The notes under the pieces were generated by a model. That model worked only from the letters and a program-made list of their open reading frames with translations. It did no database searches and had not been told where the DNA came from. From positions 62,001 through 126,000 of the forward strand of contig NZ_VDUX01000002.1 in assembly GCF_008039565.1 (NCBI RefSeq): a stretch of 64,000 nucleotides of DNA, in the 5' to 3' direction. The position numbers were made by a program, and so were the translations under genes. Of the stretch, positions 16,003-25,819 are shown in pieces (position 1 is the first letter of the stretch; every line of letters starts with the position of its first letter). This DNA is from Aeromicrobium terrae. Lineage in GTDB: Bacteria > Actinomycetota > Actinomycetes > Propionibacteriales > Nocardioidaceae.

Positions 16003-16619
16003 GTGGACGCTCCTCGGTAGAGACGGTGCTTGCCGATGTACTGGACGACGCCGTCGGGCACCAGGTACCAGACCGGCTCGTCCTTCTCGACGCGTCGACG
16101 GCAGTCGGTGGACGAGATCGCCAGCGCCGGGATCTCGACCAGGGTGATGCGCTCGGTGGGCAGTCCCTCGAGCATGCTCTGGTCCATCTCGTGACCGGGA
16201 CGGGTGCAGCCGACGAAGTGGGCGAGGTCGAACAGCTCCTCGTGGTCGCGCCACGTCAGGATCGCGGCCATGGCGTCGGCGCCCGTGATGAAGTAGAGGT
16301 CGGCGTCCGGCATGGCCGCGGAGAGATCACGCAGCGTGTCGATCGTGTAGGTGGGGCCGTCGCGGTCGATGTCGACGCGGCTCACCTCGAACCGCGGGTT
16401 GGCCGCGGTGGCGATGACCGTCATGAGATAGCGGTCCTCGGCCGGAGAGACGACCCGGTCGCTCTTCTGCCAGGGCTCGCCGGTGGGGACGAAGACCACC
16501 TCGTCGAGGTCGAACCACGACTGGACCTCGCTCGCGGCCACCAGGTGGCCGTGGTGGACGGGGTCGAACGTGCCGCCCATGACGCCGACGCGGCGGCGTC
16601 CGCCCCCGGTGTCACTCAT
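15999..16619 (-). CDS. nadD: Nicotinate-nucleotide adenylyltransferase
   Basis: 206 residues. It transfers AMP from ATP to nicotinate mononucleotide in NAD synthesis. The nucleotidyltransferase loop [11 protein letters not shown] is near residues 15-25, and ISSTDCRRR is the C-terminal ISSTxxR signature. ATG 16619 is 8 nt after the stop of a 50-residue membrane protein gene, so the two probably share an mRNA. The stop overlaps rsfS. Confidence 0.95.
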   Translation of the reverse strand: MSDTGGGRRRVGVMGGTFDPVHHGHLVAASEVQSWFDLDEVVFVPTGEPWQKSDRVVSPAEDRYLMTVIATAANPRFEVSRVDIDRDGPTYTIDTLRDLSAAMPDADLYFITGADAMAAILTWRDHEELFDLAHFVGCTRPGHEMDQSMLEGLPTERITLVEIPALAISSTDCRRRVEKDEPVWYLVPDGVVQYIGKHRLYRGAST

Positions 16620-16627
16620 GGGGATGC

Positions 16628-16780
16628 TCAGGAGTGCTCGCGACCCTTGCCGAACGACAGCAGCGCGAGCATGGCGAGGAGCAGGATGGCCAGGGCGATG
16701 CCCCCGACCGCGTACGGGTCGATCGGCAGGTCGCGCGTCTTCTCGGCGCCTTCTTCGGCCGCCGCCAGGATCGAGAGCAT
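16628..16780 (-). CDS. Small single-pass membrane protein upstream of nadD
   Basis: A 50-codon frame: ATG at 16780, TGA ending at 16628. The N-terminal 23 residues are polar with EEGAEKTRD, followed by one hydrophobic helix (about residues 24-43, [19 protein letters not shown]) and a basic-polar tail GKGREHS. It has its own candidate promoter: TAGATT (16792-16787) ends 6 nt before the ATG, so the message would be leaderless. Its stop is 8 nt from nadD. Codon use (strong third-position G/C) resembles real genes. No function is assigned; it could anchor or regulate something, or serve as the leader cistron for nadD. Confidence 0.65.
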   Translation of the reverse strand: MLSILAAAEEGAEKTRDLPIDPYAVGGIALAILLLAMLALLSFGKGREHS

Positions 16781-16786
16781 GGCTGC

Positions 16787-16792
16787 AATCTA
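16787..16792 (-). promoter_or_regulatory. Candidate -10 of the nadD operon
   Basis: TAGATT lies 6 nt upstream of the small membrane protein ATG. It would give a leaderless transcript that continues into nadD, rsfS and the phosphatase gene. Confidence 0.5.
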
Positions 16793-16859
16793 CCAAGGGC
16801 TTCGCAGCGGACGCCTGCGGCGTGGCACGCTCCCGCTTCGCCAGCCCGCCTCGACGCTC

Positions 16860-16874
16860 GGCCGCTGAGCGGCC
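16860..16874. repeat. Short perfect hairpin after proA
   Basis: GGCCGCT and AGCGGCC are separated by one base, 6 bp downstream of the proA stop. A second weaker inverted pair (CGCAG/CTGCG) lies near 16804-16820. No T-run follows, so it may be a weak terminator or a REP-like remnant in this 100-bp gap. Confidence 0.4.
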
Positions 16875-16880
16875 TCGGTC

Positions 16881-18128
16881 TCAGCGCGTGTGCCCCTCGC
16901 CGGTCACGACGTAGGTGGTGGTGGTCATCTCGGGCAGGCCCATCGGTCCGCGGGCGTGCAGCTTCTGGGTGGAGATGCCGATCTCGGCCCCGAAGCCGAG
17001 CTCGCCGCCGTCGGTGAACCGCGTGGAGGCGTTGACCATGACCGCGGCGGCGTCGACGCTGGCGGCGAACCGCTGGGCCGACGCGAGCGACGACGTGACG
17101 ATGGCCTCGGTGTGGTGCGAGGAGAACGTGCGGATGTGCTCGACGGCCGCGTCGAGCGAGTCGACGACGGCCGCGGAGATCTCGAGAGCGAGGAACTCGG
17201 CGGCGTGGTCCTCGTCGGTGACGGGCAAGACGGCGGGGTCGGCGGCCACGAAGGACGGGTCGCCGTGGATCGTGACCCCGGCGTCGCGCAGCGCCGCGAC
17301 CACGCGCGGCACGAAGGCGTCGGCGACGTCGCGGTGCACGAGCAGGGACTCCGCCGCGTTGCAGACGCTGGTGCGCTGCGTCTTGGCGTTCATGACGATG
17401 TCGAGCGCCATGTCCAGGTCGGCATCCGCGTCGACGTAGACGTGGCAGTTGCCCACCCCCGTCTCGATGACCGGCACCGTGGACTGCTCGACGACGGCCT
17501 GGATGAGGCCCGCGCCGCCGCGCGGGATGACGAGATCGACGAGACCTCGCGCCTGCATGAGCTCGGTGGCGGACAACCGGTCGTCGGCCGGGATCGCCTG
17601 GACGGCGTCGGCGGGCAGACCGGCCTTCTCGATGGCCGCGCGCATGACGTCGACGATGGCGGCGTTGGAATGCTTGGCGGACGAGGAGCCGCGCAGGAGC
17701 ACCGCGTTGCCGGCCTTGAGGCAGATGCCGGCGGCGTCGGCCGTGACGTTGGGGCGGCCCTCGTAGATCATCCCGATGACGCCGATCGGCACGCGCACCT
17801 GCTGCATGCGCAGACCGTTGGCGAGTGTCGACCCACGGACCACCTCACCGACGGGGTCGGGCAGGGCAGCGACGTCGCGCAGGCCCTGGGCGAACGCCTC
17901 CACACGGTCGGCGTCGAGGGCCAGGCGGTCGATCACATGCTCAGGCGTGCCATCGGCGCGCGCCGCGTCCACGTCCTTGGCGTTGGCCGCGAGCAGCTGG
18001 GGCGTGGCCTCGACCAAGGCGTCGGCGGCGGCGAGCAGGGCCGCGTCCTTGATGCCGCGCGGCGTGACCGCGAGGGACGTCGCGGCGACGCGCGCACGGC
18101 GCGCTGCCTCGTGGACCAGCTCTCTCAT
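16881..18128 (-). CDS. proA: Glutamate-5-semialdehyde dehydrogenase (gamma-glutamyl phosphate reductase)
   Basis: 415 residues, standard length. It reduces gamma-glutamyl phosphate to glutamate semialdehyde with NADPH in proline synthesis. [11 protein letters not shown] contains the catalytic cysteine, and [15 protein letters not shown] plus [11 protein letters not shown] are hallmark ProA blocks. The ATG overlaps the proB stop (ATGA), so the two enzymes, which pass an unstable intermediate, are made together. Confidence 0.97.
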   Translation of the reverse strand: MRELVHEAARRARVAATSLAVTPRGIKDAALLAAADALVEATPQLLAANAKDVDAARADGTPEHVIDRLALDADRVEAFAQGLRDVAALPDPVGEVVRGSTLANGLRMQQVRVPIGVIGMIYEGRPNVTADAAGICLKAGNAVLLRGSSSAKHSNAAIVDVMRAAIEKAGLPADAVQAIPADDRLSATELMQARGLVDLVIPRGGAGLIQAVVEQSTVPVIETGVGNCHVYVDADADLDMALDIVMNAKTQRTSVCNAAESLLVHRDVADAFVPRVVAALRDAGVTIHGDPSFVAADPAVLPVTDEDHAAEFLALEISAAVVDSLDAAVEHIRTFSSHHTEAIVTSSLASAQRFAASVDAAAVMVNASTRFTDGGELGFGAEIGISTQKLHARGPMGLPEMTTTTYVVTGEGHTR

Positions 18129-19216
18129 GTGATCACCGCCAGGTCGTCTCGGTGGATGACTTCGCGCTCGTAGTCGGAGCCGAGCTCCGCCGCGATGTCG
18201 TGGGTGGAGCGGCCGAGCAGCTGGGGCAGCTCGGCGCTGTCGTAGTTGACGATGCCACGCGCGACGACCGTTCCGTCGGGATCGACGACATCGACCGGGT
18301 CGCCCGCGGTGAACGTGCCGCTCACCGCGGTGATGCCGGCGGGCAGCAGCGACGCGTTGCGTGCCGTGAGCGCGCGGACCGCGCCGGCGTCGACGTGCAG
18401 GGCGCCGTGCGAGTCGCTGGCGTGCTGCAGCCAGAGCAGGCGGGTGGGACGGCGGCGGCCGGTGGGCGTGAACCGCGTACCCACAGGTGCGCCCGCGAGC
18501 GCGTCAGCGGCACGGCTCGCGGCCGTCAGGACGACCGGGATGCCGGCGCCGGTGGCGATCCGGGCGGCCTCCACCTTGGTGACCATGCCGCCGGTGCCGA
18601 TCGCCGAGGCGCTCGGCCGGGCGATGTCGATGCCGTCGAGGTCCGCCTCGCCGGTGACCTCGGCGACCAGGCGCGCGCCCTCGCGACCGGGATGGCCGTC
18701 GTAGAGACCGTCGACGTCGGAGAGGAGCACGAGCAGGTCGGCGTGCACGAGGTGCGCCACGAGCGCGGCCAGCCGGTCGTTGTCGCCGAACCGGATCTCC
18801 GTGGTGGCGACGGTGTCGTTCTCGTTGACCACGGGCACGACGCCGAGCTCCCGCAGCTTGGCGAAGGTCTGGTACGCGTTGCGGTAGTGGCTGCGCCGGG
18901 TGACGTCGTCGACCGTGAGCAGCACCTGACCCACCACCAGGCCGTGCGCGGCGAAGCGCTCGGAGTAGCGCGCCATCAGCGCACCCTGTCCGACGCTGGC
19001 GGCCGCCTGCTGGGTGGGCAGGTCGCGGGGCCGGCGCTTGAGCCCGAGGGGCGCGAGACCGGCGGCGATGGCACCCGAGCTCACGAGCACGACCTCGTCA
19101 CCTCGCGCGCGCGCAGCGGCGATGGCGTCGACGAGCGCGTCGACCCGGTCCAGGTCGAGTCCGCCGGACGTGGTGGTCAGCGACGACGAGCCGACCTTCA
19201 CGACGATCCGGCTCAC
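18125..19216 (-). CDS. proB: Glutamate 5-kinase with PUA domain
   Basis: 363 residues: an amino-acid kinase domain ([10 protein letters not shown] at the N-terminus, [10 protein letters not shown] and GTGGMVTK further on) and a C-terminal PUA domain from about residue 270. It phosphorylates glutamate in the first step of proline synthesis and is usually feedback-inhibited by proline. The GTG start overlaps the obgE stop by GTGA. Confidence 0.97.
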   Translation of the reverse strand: MSRIVVKVGSSSLTTTSGGLDLDRVDALVDAIAAARARGDEVVLVSSGAIAAGLAPLGLKRRPRDLPTQQAAASVGQGALMARYSERFAAHGLVVGQVLLTVDDVTRRSHYRNAYQTFAKLRELGVVPVVNENDTVATTEIRFGDNDRLAALVAHLVHADLLVLLSDVDGLYDGHPGREGARLVAEVTGEADLDGIDIARPSASAIGTGGMVTKVEAARIATGAGIPVVLTAASRAADALAGAPVGTRFTPTGRRRPTRLLWLQHASDSHGALHVDAGAVRALTARNASLLPAGITAVSGTFTAGDPVDVVDPDGTVVARGIVNYDSAELPQLLGRSTHDIAAELGSDYEREVIHRDDLAVIT

Positions 19217-20706
19217 GACTCGTCCTCGCCGTCGAGGTCAGCAGGCTCGGCCTCGCGACCCTCGCGGGCCGCGGCCTCGAACGCGCGCTTGCGGGCCAGC
19301 TCCTCGCGTCGCTCGACGTTGGTGCGGCGACCGGTGTCGTACAGCCGCTGGTCCTCGCCGCGGCGGCCGAGCATCTCGGCGCCCGCGGAGACCTGCGGGT
19401 CGAAGTCGAAGACGACGGCGTCCTCATCGTCGGGGCCGGAGCCGCCGATGACGACGTCGTCGCCGCGCCGAGCGCCCAGCTCGAGAAGCTTGTCCTCGAT
19501 GCCGAGCCGGTTGAGCCGGTCGGCGAGGAAGCCGACGGCCTCGTCGTTGCTGAAGTCGGTCTGCCGCACCCAGCGGGCCGGCTTCTCGCCGCGCACGACG
19601 TACTGGCCGTCGCGCTGGACGATCGTGAACTCCTCACCCACGCCGGCCTCGGCGGGCGGACGCAGGACGATGCGGGTGGCTTCCGCCTTCGGCGCCGCCG
19701 CGCGCTTGGCCTGCACGACCTCGGCCATGGCGAACGACAGCTCGCGGAGTCCGTCGTGGCTGGCGGCCGAGACCTCGAAGACGTCGAGTCCCCGCGCCTC
19801 CAGGTCGGCCCGGACGAAGCCGGCGATCTCGCGGGCGTCGGGCACGTCGACCTTGTTCAGCGCGACGAGCCGGGGACGGTCCTCCAGTCCCCCGTACGCG
19901 GCCAGCTCGCCCTCGATGACGTCCAGGTCGGAGAGCGGGTCGCGACCCGGCTCGGCGGTGGCGCAGTCGATCACGTGCACGAGGGCGGCGCACCGCTCGA
20001 CGTGCCGCAGGAAGTCGTGGCCGAGGCCGCGCCCCTCGCTGGCGCCCTCGATCAGTCCGGGCACGTCAGCGACGGTGAACGTCGTGGACCCGGCCGTGAC
20101 CACACCGAGGTTGGGGACGAGCGTGGTGAACGGGTAGTCGGCGATCTTCGGCCGCGCGCGCGACAGCGCTGCGATCAGGCTGGACTTGCCGGCGCTGGGG
20201 AAGCCGACGAGGCCGATGTCGGCCACCACCTTGAGCTCCAGCGTGATGAGCCGGTGCTCCCCCGGCTCACCCTTGAGCGCGAAGCCGGGGGCCTTGCGCT
20301 TGCTCGACGCGAGCGCCGCGTTGCCCAGTCCGCCCCGACCGCCGGCGGCGATGACCACCTCGGTGCCGACGCCGACGAGGTCCGCGAGGACCTCACCGTC
20401 CTGGTCGCGCACGACCGTGCCGTCGGGCACGGGCAGCACGAGGTCCTGACCGTTCGCGCCGTTGCGGTTGCTGCCGGCACCGGGCGCGCCGTTGCCGGCC
20501 TTGCGGTGCGGCTCGTGGTGGTAGTCGATCAGCGTCGTGACGTCGGCGGCCACGCGCAGCACGACGTCGCCGCCGTTGCCGCCGTTGCCGCCGTCGGGGC
20601 CGCCGAGGGGCTTGAACTTCTCGCGGTGCACCGAGGCGACCCCGTGCCCGCCGTTGCCGGCCGTGACGTCGAGCGTCACCTGGTCGACGAAGCTGGGGAT
20701 GGCCAC
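19213..20706 (-). CDS. obgE: Obg GTPase with C-terminal OCT domain
   Basis: 497 residues in three parts: the glycine-rich Obg domain ([14 protein letters not shown] and similar), a G domain with P-loop [13 protein letters not shown] and NKVD, and the OCT domain (about residues 345-425) with an acidic tail. It acts in 50S assembly and stress control. It starts with GTG. The rpmA gene and a hairpin lie upstream. Confidence 0.97.
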   Translation of the reverse strand: MAIPSFVDQVTLDVTAGNGGHGVASVHREKFKPLGGPDGGNGGNGGDVVLRVAADVTTLIDYHHEPHRKAGNGAPGAGSNRNGANGQDLVLPVPDGTVVRDQDGEVLADLVGVGTEVVIAAGGRGGLGNAALASSKRKAPGFALKGEPGEHRLITLELKVVADIGLVGFPSAGKSSLIAALSRARPKIADYPFTTLVPNLGVVTAGSTTFTVADVPGLIEGASEGRGLGHDFLRHVERCAALVHVIDCATAEPGRDPLSDLDVIEGELAAYGGLEDRPRLVALNKVDVPDAREIAGFVRADLEARGLDVFEVSAASHDGLRELSFAMAEVVQAKRAAAPKAEATRIVLRPPAEAGVGEEFTIVQRDGQYVVRGEKPARWVRQTDFSNDEAVGFLADRLNRLGIEDKLLELGARRGDDVVIGGSGPDDEDAVVFDFDPQVSAGAEMLGRRGEDQRLYDTGRRTNVERREELARKRAFEAAAREGREAEPADLDGEDES

Positions 20707-20733
20707 GACTGCTCCTGACTCGATGAAGACGGC

Positions 20734-20770
20734 ACGAGGGGCGGCCCGCTCAGTGCGGACCGCCCCTCGT
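20734..20770 (-). terminator. Hairpin between rpmA and obgE
   Basis: ACGAGGGGCGG (20734-20744) pairs with CCGCCCCTCGT (20760-20770), an 11-bp perfect stem, 22 bp past the rpmA stop. It has no strong T-run on the minus strand and may attenuate rather than stop transcription into obgE. Confidence 0.6.
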
Positions 20771-20792
20771 TAAAGGTTCTAGTACGTCCGCG

Positions 20793-21047
20793 TCACTCCG
20801 ACGGGACGATGTTGATGACCTTGCGGCCACGACGCGTGCCGAACTCCACGGCACCGGCCGTGAGCGCGAACAGCGTGTCGTCGCCACCGCGGCCGACGTT
20901 CGTGCCGGGGTGGAAGTGGGTGCCGCGCTGGCGGATGATGATCTCGCCGGCGTTGACCTGCTGGCCCCCGAACCGCTTCACGCCGAGGCGTTGTGCGTTG
21001 GAGTCGCGACCGTTCTTGGTGGACGCTGCGCCCTTCTTGTGTGCCAT
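20793..21047 (-). CDS. rpmA: 50S ribosomal protein L27
   Basis: 84 residues, full length. It starts [16 protein letters not shown], the mature-type actinobacterial N-terminus with no cleaved extension, and has [11 protein letters not shown] and [13 protein letters not shown]. It lies 12 bp after rplU in the normal order. Confidence 0.98.
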   Translation of the reverse strand: MAHKKGAASTKNGRDSNAQRLGVKRFGGQQVNAGEIIIRQRGTHFHPGTNVGRGGDDTLFALTAGAVEFGTRRGRKVINIVPSE

Positions 21048-21059
21048 CTGTCAGCCCTC

Positions 21060-21371
21060 TTACTTCGTGATCTTCGTGATCTTGACCTGGGTGTACTTCT
21101 GACGGTGACCCTGGCGCTTCTTGTATCCGGTCTTGTTCTTGTACTTCTGGATGACGATCTTGGGTCCCTTGGTCTGACCGAGGACCTCGGCCGTGACGGA
21201 GACCTTCGCGAGGGCCTGGGCGTCGGCGGTGACGGTGTCGCCGTCGACGAGCAGCACCGCGGGGAGCGAGACGGTCTCGCCCTCGGCCTGCGTGACCTTG
21301 TCGATCTCGACGACGTCGCCGACGGCCACCTTCTGCTGCGTGCCGCCACTGCGCACGATTGCGTACACCAC
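21060..21371 (-). CDS. rplU: 50S ribosomal protein L21
   Basis: 103 residues with VYAIVRSGG at the start and the signature [24 protein letters not shown] basic region near the end. The frame opens at GTG 21383, but GTG 21371 is chosen because AGGA lies 5 nt upstream and because the resulting length equals the usual 103. Confidence 0.97.
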   Translation of the reverse strand: MVYAIVRSGGTQQKVAVGDVVEIDKVTQAEGETVSLPAVLLVDGDTVTADAQALAKVSVTAEVLGQTKGPKIVIQKYKNKTGYKKRQGHRQKYTQVKITKITK

Positions 21372-21415
21372 GGGATTCCTCACTCGTCGTTCGTGGAAAG
21401 ACTAGAAAATCAGGG

Positions 21416-21439
21416 GTCGGCGTGCGAAAGCACACCGAC
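21416..21439 (-). terminator. rne terminator upstream of rplU
   Basis: GTCGGTGTGC, loop TTTC and GCACGCCGAC (read on the minus strand) make a 10-bp stem followed by CCCCTGATTTTCT. It is 8 bp after the rne stop. It could also act as the leader of rplU, but no L21-binding structure could be identified. Confidence 0.65.
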
Positions 21440-21447
21440 GGACCATT

Positions 21448-23688
21448 CTACGAAGTCGCAGCCTCGTCGGTCAAAACGGGGTCGGCCTGCGCCTTCTCAC
21501 CGCTCGTGTCCTCGGCCTTGTCGCCGGCCTTCTCCTCGGCCTTGGGCTTGGGCTCGGACTTCTTCGAGCCGCCGCCCTTGGCGTTCGACTTGTTGCCGCC
21601 GCCCTTGCCTCCGCCGCCGCCTCCGCCGCGGCGTCCGCGACGAGGCTCCTCCTTCTTCGGCTCGACCGGCTCGGACGTGATGACCACGCCGCGACCCTTG
21701 CAGTGCTCGCAGTCGGTGCTGAAGGACTCCAGCAGGCCGGTGCCGATGCGCTTGCGCGTCATCTGCACGAGGCCGAGCGACGTGACCTCGGCGACCTGGT
21801 GCCGCGTGCGGTCGCGGCCGAGGCACTCGACGAGACGCCGCAGCACGAGGTCGCGGTTGCTCTCGAGCACCATGTCGATGAAGTCGATGACGATGATGCC
21901 GCCGATGTCGCGCAGCCGGAGCTGCCGGACGATCTCCTCGGCCGCCTCCAGGTTGTTCTTGGTGACGGTCTCCTCGAGGTTGCCGCCCGACCCGGTGAAC
22001 TTGCCGGTGTTGACGTCGACGACGGTCATGGCCTCGGTGCGGTCGATGACGAGGGAGCCGCCGGACGGCAGGAACACCTTGCGCTCCAGCGCCTTGTGGA
22101 TCTGCTCCTCGATGCGGTGCGCGACGAAGACGTCGGGCTCCTTCACCTCGCCGGCGTCGTCCTTCTCCGGCTCCCACCGCTTCGCACGGTCGGCCAGGTC
22201 CGGAGCGACGTGCTGCACGTAGCCGGAGATGTTGTCCCAGGCGTCGTCACCCTGGACGACGAGGGAGGCGAAGTCCTCGTTGAACAGGTCGCGGACGACC
22301 TTGATGACGAGGTCGGGCTCGGCGTACAGCAGCTCAGGAGCCTTGCCGGCCTCGACCTTCTTCTCGATGTCCTGCCAGCGGGCGGTGAGCGCGGTGACGT
22401 CGCGCGTCAGCTGCTCCTCCGTGGCGCCCTCGGCGGCCGTGCGCACGATGACGCCGGCGTCCTCGGGAAGGACCTCCTTGAGGAGGGACTTGAGCCGGGC
22501 GCGCTCGTTCTCGGGCAGCTTGCGGGAGATGCCGCTCGTCTGGCCGTTGGGCACGTAGACGAGGAAGCGGCCGGGCAGGCTGACCTGGCTGGTGAGCCGG
22601 GCGCCCTTCTGGCCGATGGGGTCCTTGGTGACCTGCACGAGGATGGCCTGACCGGGTGACAGCGCGTCCTCGATCTTGCGCTGCTTGCCGTTGCCCACGA
22701 GGCTCCAGTCGACCTCGCCGGCGTACAGCACGGCGTTGCGGCCGGCGCCGATGTCGACGAACGCGGCCTCCATGCTCGGCAGGACGTTCTGCACCTTGCC
22801 GAGGTAGACGTTGCCGATCAGCGACGTCTGCGACTCGCGCGCCACGTAGTGCTCGACCAGGACGCCGTCCTCGAGGACGGCGATCTGCGTGTACTGATCG
22901 CGCTGCCGGACCACCATCTCGCGCTTGACCGACTCCCGGCGGGCCAGGAACTCGGCCTCGGACACGATCGGGGCGCGCCGGCGACCGGCCTCGCGGCCTT
23001 CGCGACGGCGCTGCTTCTTGGCCTCCAGGCGGGTGGAGCCGCTGACGCCGGTGATCTCGTCCTCGGCGCTGCGGCCCTCGCGCACCTTGACGACGGTGTT
23101 CTCCGGGTCGTCGGGCGAGCTGGACGCGTTCTCCCCCGCCCGCGCGCGACGGCGGCGACGGCGGGTGCCGCCCTCGCCGGACGCGTCGTCGTCGGAGTCG
23201 TCGGCCGCGTCGTCCGAGGTGTCGGAGTCGGCGCCCTCGCCGGACTTGTTGCCGCGACGACGACCGCCGCGGCTGCGCTTGCGGCGCTTGGGAGCGTCGC
23301 CGCCCTCGTCGTCGCCGTCAGCGTCGTCGTCGGGACGGTCGGCCTTCGGCCGCGGGGGCAGCGTGGTGGTCTCGGGAGCCTGGAACACCAGCCCGCTCTG
23401 GGGAGCGGCGTCGGCGGTCTTCTTGGCAGCCGTCTTCTTGGCCGTGCTCTTGGTGGCTGTCTTCTTCGCGGGCGCCTTCTTGGCCGGCTTGTCCTCGGAC
23501 GCCTCGTCCGAAGATGCTGCGGCCTTCTTCGCCGGTGCCTTCTTCTTCGCCGGCTCCTTCGCGGGCGGCGCGAAGATGTCGCTGCTCACCGCGGCGGGCG
23601 GACCCGCGGGCCGGCCGGCGGCACGACGGCGCGTGCCGGACGTGGAGCTGGTGGATTCAGAGGATTCGGTGGAGCTGTCGTCGAGCAT
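21448..23688 (-). CDS. rne: Ribonuclease E/G family endoribonuclease
   Basis: 746 residues. Residues 1-245 or so are a disordered tail, first lysine/alanine-rich (KKAPAKK repeats) and then acidic and arginine-rich. An S1 RNA-binding domain follows (VYLGKVQNVLPSMEAAFVDIG). The catalytic core has DVNTGKFTG and VIDFIDM, carrying the two metal-binding aspartates, and the zinc-link CEHC. A glycine/lysine-rich C-terminal tail ends the protein. The tails flank the core on both sides, as in mycobacterial RNase E. ATG 23688 is supported by AGGAGA 4 nt upstream. The 5' leader contains two strong hairpins. It is followed by rplU-rpmA-obgE. Confidence 0.95.
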   Translation of the reverse strand: MLDDSSTESSESTSSTSGTRRRAAGRPAGPPAAVSSDIFAPPAKEPAKKKAPAKKAAASSDEASEDKPAKKAPAKKTATKSTAKKTAAKKTADAAPQSGLVFQAPETTTLPPRPKADRPDDDADGDDEGGDAPKRRKRSRGGRRRGNKSGEGADSDTSDDAADDSDDDASGEGGTRRRRRRARAGENASSSPDDPENTVVKVREGRSAEDEITGVSGSTRLEAKKQRRREGREAGRRRAPIVSEAEFLARRESVKREMVVRQRDQYTQIAVLEDGVLVEHYVARESQTSLIGNVYLGKVQNVLPSMEAAFVDIGAGRNAVLYAGEVDWSLVGNGKQRKIEDALSPGQAILVQVTKDPIGQKGARLTSQVSLPGRFLVYVPNGQTSGISRKLPENERARLKSLLKEVLPEDAGVIVRTAAEGATEEQLTRDVTALTARWQDIEKKVEAGKAPELLYAEPDLVIKVVRDLFNEDFASLVVQGDDAWDNISGYVQHVAPDLADRAKRWEPEKDDAGEVKEPDVFVAHRIEEQIHKALERKVFLPSGGSLVIDRTEAMTVVDVNTGKFTGSGGNLEETVTKNNLEAAEEIVRQLRLRDIGGIIVIDFIDMVLESNRDLVLRRLVECLGRDRTRHQVAEVTSLGLVQMTRKRIGTGLLESFSTDCEHCKGRGVVITSEPVEPKKEEPRRGRRGGGGGGGKGGGNKSNAKGGGSKKSEPKPKAEEKAGDKAEDTSGEKAQADPVLTDEAATS

Positions 23689-23707
23689 CTGCTCTCCTTC
23701 GCCCACG

Positions 23708-23760
23708 AGCCGGACCAGTGGTCCGGCTGGGGCTGTACGTCTGCGGCCCGCTGGGCGGGC
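23708..23760 (-). promoter_or_regulatory. Structured 5' leader of rne
   Basis: Two perfect hairpins lie 20-72 nt upstream of the rne start: AGCCGGACC/GGTCCGGCT (23708-23728, 3-nt loop) and GCCCGC/GCGGGC (23746-23760, 3-nt loop). They occupy the 148-bp gap between the TIGR03936 gene and rne. E. coli rne is autoregulated through leader hairpins; a similar role here is inference. Confidence 0.4.
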
Positions 23761-23836
23761 CTGAAGCCTTCGGTCGCGACGACGGCCCCAGGCCTGTCAC
23801 GCGGCTGCCCTCCCGCTCCGCCGCGGTCGACACCCC

Positions 23837-24598
23837 TCAGGGTGCGTCGCGGTCGGGGGCGAGCGGATCGCCGACCGTGCCGGTCTCCTCGTCGAGCGGG
23901 CCCTGGGCCAGGCGGATCGCCACTGGCGTCTGCTCGACCTGCAGGCCCCCGCGGGATCGGAGTCCGGCGAGAACGTCGTCTGGTCGTACCGACGGTGTGT
24001 CGTGTCGGAGGACCACGGTCAGTATCGCACACGGTTGGTCGCCGTCGGCCGCCGCGACACCGAGCGACAGGGTGTCGCCGCGCGCGTCGAAGGTCCGGAC
24101 GCCCTTCTTCGTCATCCGCTCGACCTCGACCGCGTCGGCCGCGAGGAAGGCGTCGACCGCCGCCTGGGCCGCGTCCACGTCGACGTCCGGCAGGCGGATC
24201 GTCCAGACGCTCGCCTGCAGGCGGTCGGCCAGGGCGCCCTGACCTGCGACGACCACCTCGAGGACGTCCAGGCCGGGAGGCAACGAGTCGTCGAGCGCCT
24301 GTCGGACCGCTGCCGGGTCGCACGGCTCGGTGAGCCCGATCTCGAGGTACTCGGCCTCGCTGCCCGCCCCCGTCGGCGACGCGTTGGCGTAGGAGATCTT
24401 CGGGTGCGGCGAGTAGCCGGACGAGAACCCGATCGGGAGCCGGGCGCGCCGGACCGCTCGCTCGAACGCGCGGCAGAAGTCGCGATGGCTGGTGAAGCGC
24501 AGGCGGTCCCGCTTGGCGTACCGCACCCGCAGCTTCTGCACGATCGGCAGCTGCGGGTTCGGAGCCTCCGGGTTCGGGGTGCCCTCCAGCGTGCTCAC
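23837..24598 (-). CDS. TIGR03936 / DUF2344 radical-SAM-associated protein
   Basis: 253 residues. It contains the family blocks RVRYAKRDRLRFTSHRDF (about residues 24-41) and GFSSGYSPHPKISYANA. It occurs next to TIGR03960 radical SAM genes in most actinobacteria and is thought to be their partner, perhaps in modification of RNA or of a small molecule. GTG 24598 is supported by TACGCT (24611-24606) ending 7 nt before it. Here a MFS gene and a palindromic element separate it from its usual partner. The role is unknown. Confidence 0.88.
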   Translation of the reverse strand: MSTLEGTPNPEAPNPQLPIVQKLRVRYAKRDRLRFTSHRDFCRAFERAVRRARLPIGFSSGYSPHPKISYANASPTGAGSEAEYLEIGLTEPCDPAAVRQALDDSLPPGLDVLEVVVAGQGALADRLQASVWTIRLPDVDVDAAQAAVDAFLAADAVEVERMTKKGVRTFDARGDTLSLGVAAADGDQPCAILTVVLRHDTPSVRPDDVLAGLRSRGGLQVEQTPVAIRLAQGPLDEETGTVGDPLAPDRDAP

Positions 24599-24627
24599 CC
24601 GTTCGAGCGTAGTGGTGTGATGGGCGG

Positions 24628-25809
24628 GTGCCTCAGCCTGATCGCGGACGTCTCCTCGTCGGCGCGGCGACCATCCTGCTGGCCCTGAACCTGCGGCTCG
24701 CCGTGGGCAGCGTCGGGGTCGTCCTCGACGACCTGCGCGACGACCTCGGCATGAGTGCGAGCGTCGCCGGCGTGCTCACGACGCTGCCGGTGCTGTGCTT
24801 CGCGTTCTTCGGCGGCAGCTCGCACGGCGTGGTCCGCCGGCTGGGCCTGCACCGGACGACGGTCCTGCTGCTGGCCGTCACGGCGGTGGGGCTCGTGTCT
24901 CGGGCGTTCGTCGACAGCTCAGCGCTGTTCCTGCTGCTCACCGTCGTGTCGCTGGCTGGTGCCGCCGTGGGCAACGTGATCCTCCCGGCGCTGGCCAAGG
25001 TGCACTTCCCGGACCGGATCCCGCTGATCAGCTCGCTGTACGGCGCCGCCCTGATGACCGGCGCCGCCCTGGGGTCGGTGGTCACCGTCCCGATCGCCGA
25101 CGTGTTCGGCAGCTGGCGTGCCGGCATCGGCGCCTGGGCCGTCCTGGCCCTCGCGGCACTGGTCCCCTGGCTCCGCTTCCTCGGCCACGACCTGCACGTC
25201 GACCCCGCCGCGAGCACGCGACTGAAGATGTCGTCGCTGCGGCGGTCGCGGCTCGCCTGGGCCACGGCGCTGTGCTTCGGCTCGCAGTCCGCCCAGGCCT
25301 ACGCCCAGTTCGGCTGGTTCCCGGCGATCCTGCACGACGGTGGACTGTCGACGACGGCCGCCGGCGCGATGCAGGGTGTGCTCAGCGCCGTCGGCATCCC
25401 GGTGACACTGGCGCTCCCGGCCCTGATCCGTCGGGTGGGCACACGGCCCTGGCTGCCGTGGCTCTTCTCCGGCGTCACGGTCGTGGGCTGGCTCGGCGTC
25501 CTCGTCGCGCCGTCGTCGCTCGCGCTGCTCTGGGCCGTGCTGCTCGGCGTCGGCGGCTGCGCGTTCACCTGGACGCTGACGATGATCGGCCGCCGCTCCC
25601 GCACGCCCGACGGCACCGCTGCCCTGTCGGCCTTCGCGCAGAGCATCGGCTACGTCGTCGCGGGCGTCGGACCGTTCGGCACCGGCCTGCTGCACGACGC
25701 GACCGGCGACTGGACGCTCCCCGTCCTCCTCCTGGCGGCCGCCGGCCTGCTCATCGGCATCTTCGGCACGATCGTGAACCGCGAGGTCTACGTCGAGGAC
25801 ACGTTGTAG
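24628..25809 (+). CDS. MFS transporter (CynX/NimT-like)
   Basis: 393 residues, about twelve membrane segments, beginning with LLALNLRLAVGSVGVVLDDLRDDLG, the start pattern of cyanate/nitroimidazole-type MFS carriers (LALNLR block). The GTG at 24628 has GGGCGG directly before it; the -10-like TAGTGG (24610-24615) would give a short leader. It is the only + strand gene between two minus-strand partners (TIGR03960 and TIGR03936) and ends 10 bp before a palindromic element, so it looks like a later insertion. Substrate unknown. Confidence 0.82.
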   Translation: MPQPDRGRLLVGAATILLALNLRLAVGSVGVVLDDLRDDLGMSASVAGVLTTLPVLCFAFFGGSSHGVVRRLGLHRTTVLLLAVTAVGLVSRAFVDSSALFLLLTVVSLAGAAVGNVILPALAKVHFPDRIPLISSLYGAALMTGAALGSVVTVPIADVFGSWRAGIGAWAVLALAALVPWLRFLGHDLHVDPAASTRLKMSSLRRSRLAWATALCFGSQSAQAYAQFGWFPAILHDGGLSTTAAGAMQGVLSAVGIPVTLALPALIRRVGTRPWLPWLFSGVTVVGWLGVLVAPSSLALLWAVLLGVGGCAFTWTLTMIGRRSRTPDGTAALSAFAQSIGYVVAGVGPFGTGLLHDATGDWTLPVLLLAAAGLLIGIFGTIVNREVYVEDTL

Positions 25810-25819
25810 CGCCGTCGTC

